From Betaproteobacteria bacterium (GTDB taxonomy: Bacteria > Pseudomonadota > Gammaproteobacteria > Burkholderiales > Ga0077523): DNA of 64,000 nt. This document shows, in pieces, positions 17,330 to 26,369 of the stretch. Location of the stretch: positions 619,943 to 683,942 of the forward strand of contig JADJPK010000005.1 in assembly GCA_016713305.1 (NCBI GenBank), in the 5' to 3' direction. Under the pieces are notes generated by a model. It ran no database searches. It was not told the origin of the DNA and was given only the letters and a program-made list of their open reading frames with translations. Both the position numbers and the translations under genes were made by a program. Numbering within the stretch: the first letter of the stretch is position 1; each line of letters opens with the position of its first letter.

Positions 17330-20300
17330 TCAGTCGTTGTCGTTGCCCCGCGCCTTCGGAACGAACCAGGGGTAGATCGTCGGCAGCACCACCAGCGTGA
17401 GAAGCGTCGAGGTGAGCAGACCCCCGATCACCACGATGGCCAGCGGCCGTTGCACTTCCGAGCCCGGCCCAGTGGCAAAGAGAAACGGTATGAGGCCCAG
17501 CATCGCCACCGTGGCCGTCATGAGAACGGGGCGAAGCCGCATGCGTGCACCCTCCACGATGGCTTCCTGCGTGGTGTGGCCGGCTTGGCGCAGTGACTCG
17601 ATGTAGCTGACCAGCACCACACCGTTCAGAACGGCGATTCCCCACAGCGCGATGAAGCCGACGGACGCGGGCACCGACAGGTACTCGCCGGTGATGAACA
17701 GTCCCACGACGCCGCCGATCGAGGCGAACGGCAGCACGGTGATGATCAGCGTCGCGTAACGCAGCGAACGGAACAGCAGGAACAGCAGGAAGAAGATGGC
17801 GCCGATGGTGACCGGAACGATCAGCGTGAGGTGCTTGAGCGCCTTTTCCATGTTCTGGAACTGCCCGCCCCACTCGAAGGAATAGCCGGGCGCCAGGGGC
17901 AGGGAACTGCGGACCTTCTCCTGCAGTTCGGCGACGAAACCGCCCAGGTCCCGGCCCGCCACGTTCATTCCCACCACGATTCTCCTTCTGCCCGTCTCGC
18001 GGGAGATCTGCGCGGGACCTTCCTCCACGACGATGCGTGCAACGTCCTTCATGCGTACGCGAGCATGGCCCGAGGTGAGCATGAGCGTTTCCTCGATGTC
18101 CGCCACGTCGTTGCGGAAGTCCAGCGGCAGGCGCACGGAGGCAGGGAACCGTCTTTCGCCTTCGAAGATCTCCGTCGCCACCCGGCCGCCGAGCGTGATC
18201 TCGATGAAGTCGCGCACGTCGGAGACGTTCAGTCCGAACCGGGAGATTGCCTGCCTGTCCACGATCAGCTGCAGGTATTGCTGGCCCGAGACCCGCTCGA
18301 TGCGGAAATCGCGCGCGCCGCGGATGCCGGAGGCGATCGCCGCCACCTGCTCCGCGTAGCGGCGAAGCTCGTCCATGTCGGTTCCGAAGATCTTGACGGC
18401 CACATCGGACCGCACGCCCGTCACCATCTCGTCCACGCGATCCGAGATCGGTTGCGCCATGACGATCTGCACACCGGGGAGGCCTTCGAGCTTCTGCCGG
18501 ATGGCTTCGGCAATGTCGTCCTGCAGCCAGCCCGAAGGCCATTCGTCGCGCGGCTTCAGAGTGACGATGGGATCCGCCTCGTTCGGCCCGGCCGGATCAG
18601 CGGGCGACTCGCCCCGGCCCACTCTCGAGACCGCCAGCTTGACGCCCGGCACTTCCATCATCCGCCGCATCGCCTCCTGTTCCATGCGCGTGGACTCCTC
18701 GATGGAAATGTTGGGGGCACGCATGATGTTGGGCGACACCGAGCCCTCCTTCATCTCGGGGATGAAGGACGTGCCGAGGAACGGCACGAGCGCAAACGCA
18801 CCCACGAACAGAGCGACCGCAATCCCGGTCGTCAGCACCGGGTTGTTCATCGTGTTGTGCAGCAGGCCCAAGTACGGCTTCTTGATGAGCGCGATCAGTC
18901 TGGTGTCGTGGTCCGCGCCACCCTTGAGAAAGATGGCCGCGAGCGCGGGCGACAGCGTGAGCGAGAGCACCAGCGAGACACCCAGAGCGATGGCGATGGT
19001 GTAGGCCAGGGGCGAGAACATCTTGCCTTCCATGCCGGTGAGCGTCATCAGCGGCAGGAAGACGAGAATGATGATGCCGACACCGAACAGCACCGGAGTG
19101 GCCACTTCCAGGACCGAGCCCAGGATCACGGCGGAACGCGACACATAGCCGTCGCTTCGCCGGCCGAGATGCGAGAAGGCGTTCTCCACCACCACGACGG
19201 AGCCATCGACCATGAGTCCGATCGCGATCGCCATTCCTCCCAGCGACATGAGATTGGCGGAGAGTCCCACCTGATTCATCACGATGAACGTCACCAGCGG
19301 CGTGAGGACGAGCGTGACCACGACGATCACCGACGAGCGGACATCCCCCAGGAACAGGAACAGCACCACGACAACCAGCACGACGCCTTCGATCAGCACC
19401 TTCACCACGGTGGCGAGCGCGGCATCGACGAGTTCCGACCGGTCGTAGTAGGGAACGATCTGAAGTCCGTCCGGAATCGCGCCCGTGGAGTTGAGTTCCG
19501 TGACTCTTGCCTTCACGCGCGACACCACGTCCTTGGCGTTGCCGCTCGCGATCATCATCACGATGCCCCCGGCAGCCTCGGTGTTGCCGTTCTTCACCAT
19601 CGTGCCCACCCGGGGAAGGTGCCAGATGCGCACATCGGCCACGTCGCGGATGAGCACGGGTGTACCGTTGACCTCCTTCAGCACGATGGAACGGATGTCG
19701 TCCATCGTGCGGATCAGACCCACCCCGCGGATGAGGTACTGGTCGGCATGGTGCGGCATGATGCCGCCGCCGAAGTTGGAGTTGTTGTTTCTCAGCGCGT
19801 CGTAGACCGCGTTCACCGGGATGTTGAAGTGAGTCAGGCGATCCGGATCGACCTGTACCTGATACTGCTTCACGTAGCCGCCGGTGGAATTGATCTCCGC
19901 CACGCCGGGAATGGAGCGCAGGTAGGGACGCACGACCCAGTCCTGGATGGTGCGGCGGTGCGTGAGCTCCTCCTGGGTCAGGGCGCGGTTGCCGTCCTTG
20001 GGATGTTCGAGCGTGTACTGGTAGACCTCGCCCAGGACCGATGAGACCGGGCCCAGCACCGGCGTGACGTCGTCCGGCAGGCGATCGCGCACCTCGATCA
20101 GCCGTTCCATCACGAGCTGGCGCGCAAGGTACAGGTCGGTCTTGTCCGTGAACACGAGTGTGATGAGGGACAGCGCAGGCCGATTGAGCGAACGCATCTC
20201 CGTGAGCCCTGGCAATCCCGTCATGGCGATCTCCACCGGGATCGTCACCGCGCGCTCGACCTCCTGAGGCGAACGGCCCACGGCTTCCGTGGCGATCTGC

Positions 20301-20440
20301 ACCTGCACGTTGGTCACGTCGGGAAACGCATCCACGGACAACTTCGTCGCCGCGTCCAGGCCGAAGAAGAGCAGTATCACGGCAACGACGATGACGATGG
20401 CGCGCTGTTGCAGCGCGCTGCGGATGATGGATTCGATCAA
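17330..20440 (-). CDS. CzcA/CusA-type heavy-metal RND efflux pump
   Basis: A 1036-residue inner-membrane RND pump with 12 helices and two large periplasmic loops. TM4 reads GGMAIAIGLMVDGSVVVVEN, which holds the proton-relay Asp and the VEN signature of the HME subfamily. The porter loop segment ADPAGPNEADPIVTLKPRDE resembles CzcA-like pumps rather than CusA, whose methionine there is missing, which favours a divalent cation such as Zn, Co, Cd or Ni over Cu/Ag (inference from memory of the family). A TTG start at 20440 preceded by AGAAGG gives IESIIRSALQQRA and the usual length. No czcB, czcC or metal regulator is adjacent. Confidence 0.93.
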   Translation of the reverse strand: MIESIIRSALQQRAIVIVVAVILLFFGLDAATKLSVDAFPDVTNVQVQIATEAVGRSPQEVERAVTIPVEIAMTGLPGLTEMRSLNRPALSLITLVFTDKTDLYLARQLVMERLIEVRDRLPDDVTPVLGPVSSVLGEVYQYTLEHPKDGNRALTQEELTHRRTIQDWVVRPYLRSIPGVAEINSTGGYVKQYQVQVDPDRLTHFNIPVNAVYDALRNNNSNFGGGIMPHHADQYLIRGVGLIRTMDDIRSIVLKEVNGTPVLIRDVADVRIWHLPRVGTMVKNGNTEAAGGIVMMIASGNAKDVVSRVKARVTELNSTGAIPDGLQIVPYYDRSELVDAALATVVKVLIEGVVLVVVVLFLFLGDVRSSVIVVVTLVLTPLVTFIVMNQVGLSANLMSLGGMAIAIGLMVDGSVVVVENAFSHLGRRSDGYVSRSAVILGSVLEVATPVLFGVGIIILVFLPLMTLTGMEGKMFSPLAYTIAIALGVSLVLSLTLSPALAAIFLKGGADHDTRLIALIKKPYLGLLHNTMNNPVLTTGIAVALFVGAFALVPFLGTSFIPEMKEGSVSPNIMRAPNISIEESTRMEQEAMRRMMEVPGVKLAVSRVGRGESPADPAGPNEADPIVTLKPRDEWPSGWLQDDIAEAIRQKLEGLPGVQIVMAQPISDRVDEMVTGVRSDVAVKIFGTDMDELRRYAEQVAAIASGIRGARDFRIERVSGQQYLQLIVDRQAISRFGLNVSDVRDFIEITLGGRVATEIFEGERRFPASVRLPLDFRNDVADIEETLMLTSGHARVRMKDVARIVVEEGPAQISRETGRRRIVVGMNVAGRDLGGFVAELQEKVRSSLPLAPGYSFEWGGQFQNMEKALKHLTLIVPVTIGAIFFLLFLLFRSLRYATLIITVLPFASIGGVVGLFITGEYLSVPASVGFIALWGIAVLNGVVLVSYIESLRQAGHTTQEAIVEGARMRLRPVLMTATVAMLGLIPFLFATGPGSEVQRPLAIVVIGGLLTSTLLTLVVLPTIYPWFVPKARGNDND

Positions 20441-20742
20441 GATCCTTCTCTCGTGAGCAGCAGGTGCCCGACCGTTGAGCGGGACAGGCCCTGAATCAAG
20501 GCGGCGGCATGCGTCTTTGCTGCTGCCGGGGAATCCGGACTGCTCTGTGCAGCACGCCGCCATCGCGTACCGTCCGGCAAGAACGGTGCACCGTCGACAC
20601 GGTGCGGGGGCGACCGGTATGTGGGGGGAAGTGTACCTCGCGGACGGGGCCCGTCATTCATGGAAATTCCGCCGGTATGACACGTGGGCGCCGAATGGCT
20701 GCCTGTTACCATTCACACGTCGTCATCCGTCACCGTTCTTCC
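20441..20742. other. 302 bp divergent intergenic region
   Basis: Lies between the RND pump (minus) and the SAM hydrolase (plus), so it must contain both promoters. I looked for a membrane-fusion (CzcB) or outer-membrane (CzcC) gene or remnant in all frames and saw none. No clear metal-regulator (MerR-type) dyad or -35/-10 pair was recognised. Confidence 0.5.
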
Positions 20743-21474
20743 ATGGCTCTCATGCTGTTTTCCGACTTCGGCGCGACGGACCTCTACGTCGGCCAGGTCG
20801 AAGCCGTCCTGGACCGATACGCGCCGGGCGTGCGCGTGATCAATCTGCTCAACGAAGCCCCTGCGTTCGACGTCAAGGCATCCGCTCACCTGCTGGCCGC
20901 CCTGGCGAGCCGCGTGCCGCGGGGCCATGTCTTCATCGCGGTGGTGGATCCGGGGGTGGGAACGCGCCGCAGCGGACTGGTCGCGCGGATAGATGGGCGC
21001 ACCTTCGTCGGACCGGACAATGGGCTGTTCTCGGTCCTGTGGCACAGGAGCGCCATGCGCAGCGTGTGGCGCATCGCCGATCACCCCCAGGGTGTCTCGG
21101 TTTCCTTCCACGGCCGGGACGTGTTCGCGCCGATGGCCGCGGCCGTGGCAAGCGGGGAATTTCCCAACGAGAACGTGAAGCAGATACCCGCGCCCGAGGT
21201 CCTGCTCCCGGGCGAGGATCTCGCGGAGATCATCTACCTCGACCACTATGGCAACGCTTTTACCGGACTGCGCGGGCAGGACTTGCCCGAAGCGCGCGAA
21301 CTCTGCCTCGTCGGCATGCGGATTCCGCATGCGCGCGTCTTCGGTGACGCTCCTCCCGGAAAGGCGTTCTGGTACGTCAACAGCCTCGGCTTAGTAGAGG
21401 TCGCCATGCCTGCGGCGAACGCTGCCACGACGCTTGGCCTGCGGGTCGGGCAGTCCGTGCAGTGGGCAGCGTGA
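20743..21474 (+). CDS. S-adenosyl-L-methionine hydrolase / SAM hydroxide adenosyltransferase (DUF62)
   Basis: A 243-residue member of the DUF62/fluorinase-chlorinase superfamily. Signature blocks are MLFSDFGATDLYVGQVEAV at the N-terminus, VFIAVVDPGVGT, FVGPDNGLFS and, in the C-terminal domain, IIYLDHYGNAFT. Members split SAM into adenosine and methionine with water; the specialised halogenases have inserts that are not seen here. The start at ATG 20743 puts the first strand at the N-terminus as in relatives; the frame is open upstream but without similarity. It is a single gene with no obvious partners. Confidence 0.92.
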   Translation: MALMLFSDFGATDLYVGQVEAVLDRYAPGVRVINLLNEAPAFDVKASAHLLAALASRVPRGHVFIAVVDPGVGTRRSGLVARIDGRTFVGPDNGLFSVLWHRSAMRSVWRIADHPQGVSVSFHGRDVFAPMAAAVASGEFPNENVKQIPAPEVLLPGEDLAEIIYLDHYGNAFTGLRGQDLPEARELCLVGMRIPHARVFGDAPPGKAFWYVNSLGLVEVAMPAANAATTLGLRVGQSVQWAA

Positions 21475-22135
21475 GCCGCCTGAAATCGACGCCTGCTTGA
21501 GTCCACCCGGACATCGGCTCCCGATCGGTTCCGGGGTTCCGCAGAGCCGGGGAAGGGTTCTCGCACACCACGAAGCGGACGGTCATGTTCGCCTCTCCTC
21601 TCGGCGAATCAGGGGGTGACGCTGAAAAGCGCGCCAAGCACGGGGTTCTGGGCAAGAAGCGCGAGCACGAAGACGACGGAAACGGTCCAGCCGGTGACGA
21701 ACCCGTCGGGCTGGCGGGCGTACGAATCGGCGTTCTCGGGAACGGGGGCGGTGCAGGACAGGCGGGCGTTGCTCATGGCGATTCCTTGAAACGTGCGGGG
21801 CACTGCAGTCGCGAACCAGCGGGCGACCGCTCTTTGCGCGTGCATCGCCGGGGTAATCGGCATGGTGGCGGGCAACTTGAGGGGAATTTCGCCGCCGGCC
21901 TCGTACTCGGCGAATCCGGAGACGTCGCCATAGACCCTGGACCGGCAAAGGGAATCGCATTTGCCGATGCGGCGGATTTCCAGCCGAGATGCGCATGCGG
22001 GAGAAGCCGCAGTCATGGTACGTTTAGCGCTTGCGGATGAGGCGCACGACTGCCGGGCTGTAGCGGCAGTAGGCATCATCCGTTGTCTGGCGGTCTGCCG
22101 CGGCAGACTCTCGAATCGAACCACCACACATCGCC
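21475..22135. other. 661 bp region with only one weakly supported small gene
   Basis: No family could be recognised in any frame. The minus strand holds one small candidate membrane-protein frame (21609-21776). A hairpin TTCGCC-N9-GGCGAA at 21588-21608 lies immediately after its stop; on the minus strand this same stretch also looks like a purine-rich ribosome binding site for an ATG at 21585, whose 69-codon frame runs antisense into the SAM hydrolase gene and is not supported. The right end must hold the promoter of the cupin-GNAT gene. Confidence 0.45.
21609..21776 (-). CDS. Hypothetical small membrane protein
   Basis: A 55-residue frame starting MSNARLSCTAPVPEN, with one hydrophobic segment near the C-terminus (VTGWTVSVVFVLALLAQNPV). 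AAGGAATCGCC precedes the ATG, a fair ribosome binding site. The frame is open upstream to 22016, so a 135-residue form is possible, but that extension shows no recognisable domain. No family could be assigned. A hairpin follows directly after the stop. The support is the ribosome binding site and the hydrophobic segment only. Confidence 0.35.
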   Translation of the reverse strand: MSNARLSCTAPVPENADSYARQPDGFVTGWTVSVVFVLALLAQNPVLGALFSVTP

Positions 22136-23092
22136 ATGTACCTGTCGGCCCTCGATATCCAGAACATGCAAGGCATCCGCCTTGAGCATTTCCTCAATCC
22201 GAATGCCATCTGCATCGACAAGTCGCTGGGTGACGTGACAGGCCTGCGCAACCTCGGTGTGCACATGGTGGTCGTCGAGCCGGGGCACCGGTCGACCGAG
22301 TTGCACGCCCACAGCTTCGAGGAGGAATGTGTCTACGTGCTGGCGGGGCGCGGAACGGCGATCCTGGGGGACCGGACGATCCTGATCGGTCCGGGTGATT
22401 TTCTGGCCTACCCGGCCAACGGGGTCCCGCACGAAATCATCAACGAGGGCAGCGATCCGCTCATTTTTCTGGTCGTCGGCCAGCGGCTCGACCACGATGT
22501 CATCGACTATCCGAGGCAGCATCGCCGCCTCTACCGACATCATCAGGAGACCGACGTCGTCCAGTTCGGCGCGCTGGAGCCGGCCGCCGGTGCGGACACG
22601 GCGGGACGTCCGGCCGAACCGGTGGTGCCTCCGGCCAACGGTTTCCGTCTGGTTCCCATCGATCAGAACGGCAGGCCCGACGGACCCGTGCCCGGCCTGC
22701 CGAAAGAAGCCAAGGACGCGTGCGACGCCTCGGCCGAACTCTACGGTCAGGTGGGCTTCGTCCCCCCCTGGACAGGGTATCTCGCCTTCATGGGCGACAT
22801 CTGCGTGGGGACGTGTGCGTTCAAGGCGCCGCCCAAAGGCAACCGGGTCGAGATCGCGTACTACACGTTCCCCGCCTACGAGGGCCGGGGTCATGCCACG
22901 TCCATGGCGATCGCGCTGATGCAGATTGCCTTCGAAGTGCAACCCGGAATCCGGCTCATCGCCCACACGCCTGCCGAGGAGAGCGCATCCACCGCCGTGC
23001 TCTCGAAGCTCGGGTTCCACCTGACCGGCCGCGGACACGATACCGATGAAGGCGAGGTCTGGGAGTGGATGCTCCAGACGGCCGCCTCCTGA
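22136..23092 (+). CDS. Cupin-GNAT acetyltransferase fusion protein
   Basis: A 318-residue two-domain protein. Residues about 25-125 form a cupin (ELHAHSFEEECVYVLAGRGT and GPGDFLAYPANGVPHEIINEG carry the metal-type His/Glu/His set). A linker of about 45 residues follows, then from about 165 to the end a GNAT N-acetyltransferase domain of the RimJ/RimL type, with YLAFMGDICVGTCAF as the central strands and YEGRGHATSMAIAL as the acetyl-CoA loop (Q/RxxGxG/A). The two domains are usually separate proteins. The substrate is unknown; the cupin could sense a small ligand or metal that controls acetylation. It is monocistronic. Confidence 0.85.
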   Translation: MYLSALDIQNMQGIRLEHFLNPNAICIDKSLGDVTGLRNLGVHMVVVEPGHRSTELHAHSFEEECVYVLAGRGTAILGDRTILIGPGDFLAYPANGVPHEIINEGSDPLIFLVVGQRLDHDVIDYPRQHRRLYRHHQETDVVQFGALEPAAGADTAGRPAEPVVPPANGFRLVPIDQNGRPDGPVPGLPKEAKDACDASAELYGQVGFVPPWTGYLAFMGDICVGTCAFKAPPKGNRVEIAYYTFPAYEGRGHATSMAIALMQIAFEVQPGIRLIAHTPAEESASTAVLSKLGFHLTGRGHDTDEGEVWEWMLQTAAS

Positions 23093-23282
23093 TCCTCCAA
23101 CCGCGTCGGATTCCACTACAGCGCAAGGCCGTGTCTGCGTGACCGGCGTCGGAAAGCGAGCTCGCCGATACCGCTTCGGGGGGCACGCTCTCCCGCATTA
23201 CCTCTCTACGTGTGGCTGACCGGAAGGGTCTGTCCCCGTTCGGCTGGGGCCGGGAAGCCGCATCCCGCCCACTGGCACTCCA

Positions 23283-25334
23283 TCATTCCTCTTCCTCGAC
23301 GCGGTGCTGCCGGTGTTCGGCGGCAAGTTGCTGTTGAAGCGCCGGCGGCGCCGGCTCGTAGTGGCTGAGCGTGAGGCCATAGGAGCCGTGCCCCCCGGTC
23401 ATCGCCTTGAGCCGCGATCCATAGTCCTCCACTTCGGAGAGCGGCACCATGCCCGTGACTGCAAGCGTACCGAGCCGAAGCCCGAGGGTTCCGGTGACCT
23501 GGCCGCGTCGCGCCGATAGGTCGCCCGTGATTTCCCCGATGTGCGCCTCGGGGCACACCACTTCCAGAGAGACCACCGGTTCCAGCACGATGGGATGCGC
23601 CTTGGAGATCGCGTCCAGGAATGCCTTCCGGCCCGCCGCCACGAAGGCGACTTCCTTCGAATCGACGGGATGATGCTTTCCGTCGTAAACCGTGACCTTG
23701 ACGTCGTGCATGGGGTATCCCGCCAGCGGACCGGAAGTCAGGACCTGTTCCACCCCCTTGCGCACCGCCGGGATGAACTGGTTGGGAATGACGCCGCCCT
23801 TCACCTCGTCCACGAATTCGAATCCCGTCCCTCGCGGCAACGGCGCGACGCGCAGAAAGACCTCACCGAACTGACCGGCGCCTCCCGTCTGCTTCTTGTG
23901 ACGGTGGTGGCCTTCCGCGGCCGACGTGATGGTCTCTCTGTATGGTACGCGCGGCGGCCGGGTCTGCACCTCGATCTTGTATTGCTGTGCCATGCGCTCC
24001 ACGACGGCACGCAGGTGCAGTTCTCCGAGGCCGCGAAGGACCGTTTCATTGAGGACCGGGTCGTGATCCACACGCAACGTGGGGTCCTCCGCCGCGAGCT
24101 TGTGCAACACATCCGACAGCCGCTGCTCGTCTCCGCGGCGCTTGGGCGAGATCGCGATTCCATGCATGGGCGTGGGAAACTCCAGTGGCCGCATGTGGAT
24201 GTGGTCTTCGTCGTGGGAATCGTGCAGCACGCAATCGAATTCGATCTCGTCGACCTTCGCGACCGCGCCGATGTCGCCGGGGACGCAGCGGTCGATCTCG
24301 ACATGGTCCTTGCCCTGCATCATGAGCAGATGGCCGACCTTGAACGGCTTGCGGCCGTCACCCACGAACAGCTGGGTGTCCTTGGTCACCGTGCCCTGAT
24401 GGACGCGGAAGATCCCGAGCTTGCCCACGAACGGATCGACGACCACCTTGAACACATGGGCCAGCACGTGCTTCGCGGGATCCGGATCGGAACGGAATTC
24501 CATGGCTGTTTCGCCCTCGCCCTTCACGAACAGCGGTGGATTGCCTTCCGCGGGTGTGGGAAGCAGGTGTTCGAAGATGTCGAGCAGGTCGGCGATGCCC
24601 GCTCCATTGCGCGCGGAGACGAAGCAGATGGGCACCAGATGTCCTTCGCGAAGCGCGGCCTCGAAGGGGGCGTGCAACTGCTCCGGGGCGACCTCGCCCT
24701 GTTCCAGATAGAGCGACATCAGATCGGCGTCGACCTCCACGACCTGGTCCACGATCCGGCGATGCGCTTCGGCCACCGACGAGAAATCCGATTCGCCCGC
24801 GGGATTGAAGAAGCAATCGACCACCCGGGTCCCATTGGCGGCGGGCAGATTGATCGGCAGGCATTCCTTGCCGAAGGCGGCCTGCAGATCTTCGAGCAGC
24901 TTCGGCAGGTCGGTGTTGTCGGCATCGATCTTGTTGACGATCAGCAGGCGGCACAATTTCCTCTGCGCCGCCCACTCCATCATCCGCGTGGTCACCAGTT
25001 CGATGCCCGACTGCGCGCTCACGACGATCGCGGCGGTCTCCACCGCGTCCAGAGCGCCCATGGCCTGGCCGACGAAATCGGGAAAGCCGGGCGTATCGAG
25101 AACGTGCACACGGATGTCCCCATGGTCCAGGTGCACCGCGGACGTTCGCAGCGAATGCTGATAGCTCTTTTCCAGCGGATCGAAGTCGCTGACCGTGGAA
25201 CCGCGCTCGACCGAGCCTCGGCTCGGGATCACGCCTGCCTGATGCAGCAGTGCTTCCACCAGCGTCGTCTTGCCCGACGCGCCGTGGCCGACGAGTGCCA
25301 CCGTCCGAATCGAATCGGAATCGTACTGCGCCAT
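23283..25334 (-). CDS. Elongation factor G-like protein (EF-G2 type)
   Basis: A 683-residue translational GTPase with the full EF-G domain order. The P-loop is GHGASGKTT, switch II holds LDTPGFPDF, and NKID gives guanine specificity. Domain IV reads GHHRHKKQTGGAGQFGEVFLRV, and domain V ends with YGSRLKAMTGGHGSYGL. The second ATG (25334) was chosen because GGAGGGGG lies between it and the upstream ATG. It lies outside the str operon, and its G1 variant GHGASGKTT differs from housekeeping EF-G (AHIDAGKTT), as in the EF-G2 paralogues whose role is unclear. The C-terminus is unusually acidic (VEEEE). Confidence 0.92.
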   Translation of the reverse strand: MAQYDSDSIRTVALVGHGASGKTTLVEALLHQAGVIPSRGSVERGSTVSDFDPLEKSYQHSLRTSAVHLDHGDIRVHVLDTPGFPDFVGQAMGALDAVETAAIVVSAQSGIELVTTRMMEWAAQRKLCRLLIVNKIDADNTDLPKLLEDLQAAFGKECLPINLPAANGTRVVDCFFNPAGESDFSSVAEAHRRIVDQVVEVDADLMSLYLEQGEVAPEQLHAPFEAALREGHLVPICFVSARNGAGIADLLDIFEHLLPTPAEGNPPLFVKGEGETAMEFRSDPDPAKHVLAHVFKVVVDPFVGKLGIFRVHQGTVTKDTQLFVGDGRKPFKVGHLLMMQGKDHVEIDRCVPGDIGAVAKVDEIEFDCVLHDSHDEDHIHMRPLEFPTPMHGIAISPKRRGDEQRLSDVLHKLAAEDPTLRVDHDPVLNETVLRGLGELHLRAVVERMAQQYKIEVQTRPPRVPYRETITSAAEGHHRHKKQTGGAGQFGEVFLRVAPLPRGTGFEFVDEVKGGVIPNQFIPAVRKGVEQVLTSGPLAGYPMHDVKVTVYDGKHHPVDSKEVAFVAAGRKAFLDAISKAHPIVLEPVVSLEVVCPEAHIGEITGDLSARRGQVTGTLGLRLGTLAVTGMVPLSEVEDYGSRLKAMTGGHGSYGLTLSHYEPAPPALQQQLAAEHRQHRVEEEE

Positions 25335-25502
25335 GCCCCCTCCCATGGTTGCGTTGACGCGACGCCGGACCCGCCGGAACCCGAGGCTGCCGGGCCCTCG
25401 ACAGCGGGCCGGCCCGGGGAGGTTCCCCTTGGAATCTGCCTGCAGGGCACGTTACTACGCGCGGGGCCGGAAGGGAAAGCCCCGAACGCAACACATCACC
25501 GG

Positions 25503-26243
25503 CTAAGCGGGCATCGCCTCGCCGGACCCCTCGGGCCGCACCGGTTCGATCGCGGTTTCGGTGGCGCCGTCTGCCGTACGCCGGACCGACCACGCCATCG
25601 CCTTGGGACGATTGGCGATGGCGCGGTGAAAGACGCCGTCTACGAAATGAAGTCCCACCCCGTCGTCGGCAGCGTAACCATCTGCGACCTCGCCGGAGGC
25701 CACCATTCCCCGATAGGCCGGACGGCGATCCGTCTCGCTGTCGTAGTGCGGGCAGTTGCTGCCCCCCACCAGCCCCAGACAACGAAGACTGGTGAGCGCT
25801 CCTGCGATCGAATCGGTGATACCCTGATCGAACCAGCAGATGGACCCGGCGCTCGAGCCGCCCAGCACGATGCCCTGGGCGCATGCTTTCGCCAGAACCG
25901 CATCGAGGCCCCAGTCGCGCCAGATCGCGAGCATCGTCCGCGTGTTGCCGCCTCCTACGGCAACGGCATCGAAGCCCAGCACGAAATCCTCGAGATCCCT
26001 GGGAGTGCGCTTGAAGAAGGGAAGTACGGCAGGTGTGCAGCCCAGCCGGGTGAATGCCTGGTAGAAGCGGAGCTGGTAGGGCTCGTTGTCGCCGCTGGCG
26101 GTCGGGACGAAGAGGATTCTCGGCGCATCGCGCCCCGTGAGTTCCTTGAAGTACCGCTCCAGGTGTAGATTGTTCTCCGGGTCGGCAAGGAAGGCGCCGC
26201 CCATGGCGAAGACGTGTTGGGTCGCGGGCATGAATTCATTCAC
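25503..26243 (-). CDS. Peptidase S51 (dipeptidase E / cyanophycinase-like)
   Basis: A 246-residue protein of the S51 family. The nucleophile is in LGGSSAGSICW (GxSAG), the upstream VGGGNTRTML loop supplies the oxyanion region, and ILFVPTASGDNEPYQLRFYQAF is the conserved N-terminal block. The length is close to PepE (about 230 residues). It should cleave Asp-Xaa dipeptides or related peptides in the cytosol. It is on the same strand as the EF-G-like gene 169 bp upstream of that gene's start. The start could be ATG 26243 or 26231; both are acceptable. Confidence 0.88.
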   Translation of the reverse strand: MNEFMPATQHVFAMGGAFLADPENNLHLERYFKELTGRDAPRILFVPTASGDNEPYQLRFYQAFTRLGCTPAVLPFFKRTPRDLEDFVLGFDAVAVGGGNTRTMLAIWRDWGLDAVLAKACAQGIVLGGSSAGSICWFDQGITDSIAGALTSLRCLGLVGGSNCPHYDSETDRRPAYRGMVASGEVADGYAADDGVGLHFVDGVFHRAIANRPKAMAWSVRRTADGATETAIEPVRPEGSGEAMPA

Positions 26244-26369
26244 CGTGTTCGGGATCGTGACGATCCATTCTATGCGAGCGCTTCGCGGACGGCTTGCGGA
26301 TGCGGAACCTCGGGTGCACCGTCGTGTGCGCCGCCGGCTGGCTCGTCCCTCGCCACTGGTGAATCTTCC

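Noticed and set aside
17831..20044. Long plus-strand frame of 737 codons opposite the RND pump
   Set aside because: It is His/Arg/Asp-rich with no motif and is explained by high GC codon bias opposite a well-supported RND gene.
20441..20740. Possible czcB remnant upstream of the RND gene
   Set aside because: Frames are short and Pro/Arg-rich with no membrane-fusion protein features.
21377..21585. 69-codon minus-strand frame with a purine-rich leader after the small ORF
   Set aside because: It is antisense to the end of the SAM hydrolase gene and has no family or membrane feature.
21540..21600. Possible further repeat copy on the minus strand (GGGAAGGGTTCTC)
   Set aside because: Only a short stretch matches copy C and the other blocks are absent; a similar short match at 52113-52125 was rejected for the same reason.
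23541..26168. Plus-strand frame of 875 codons opposite the EF-G-like and S51 peptidase genes
   Set aside because: No domain, and both minus-strand genes have full family signatures.
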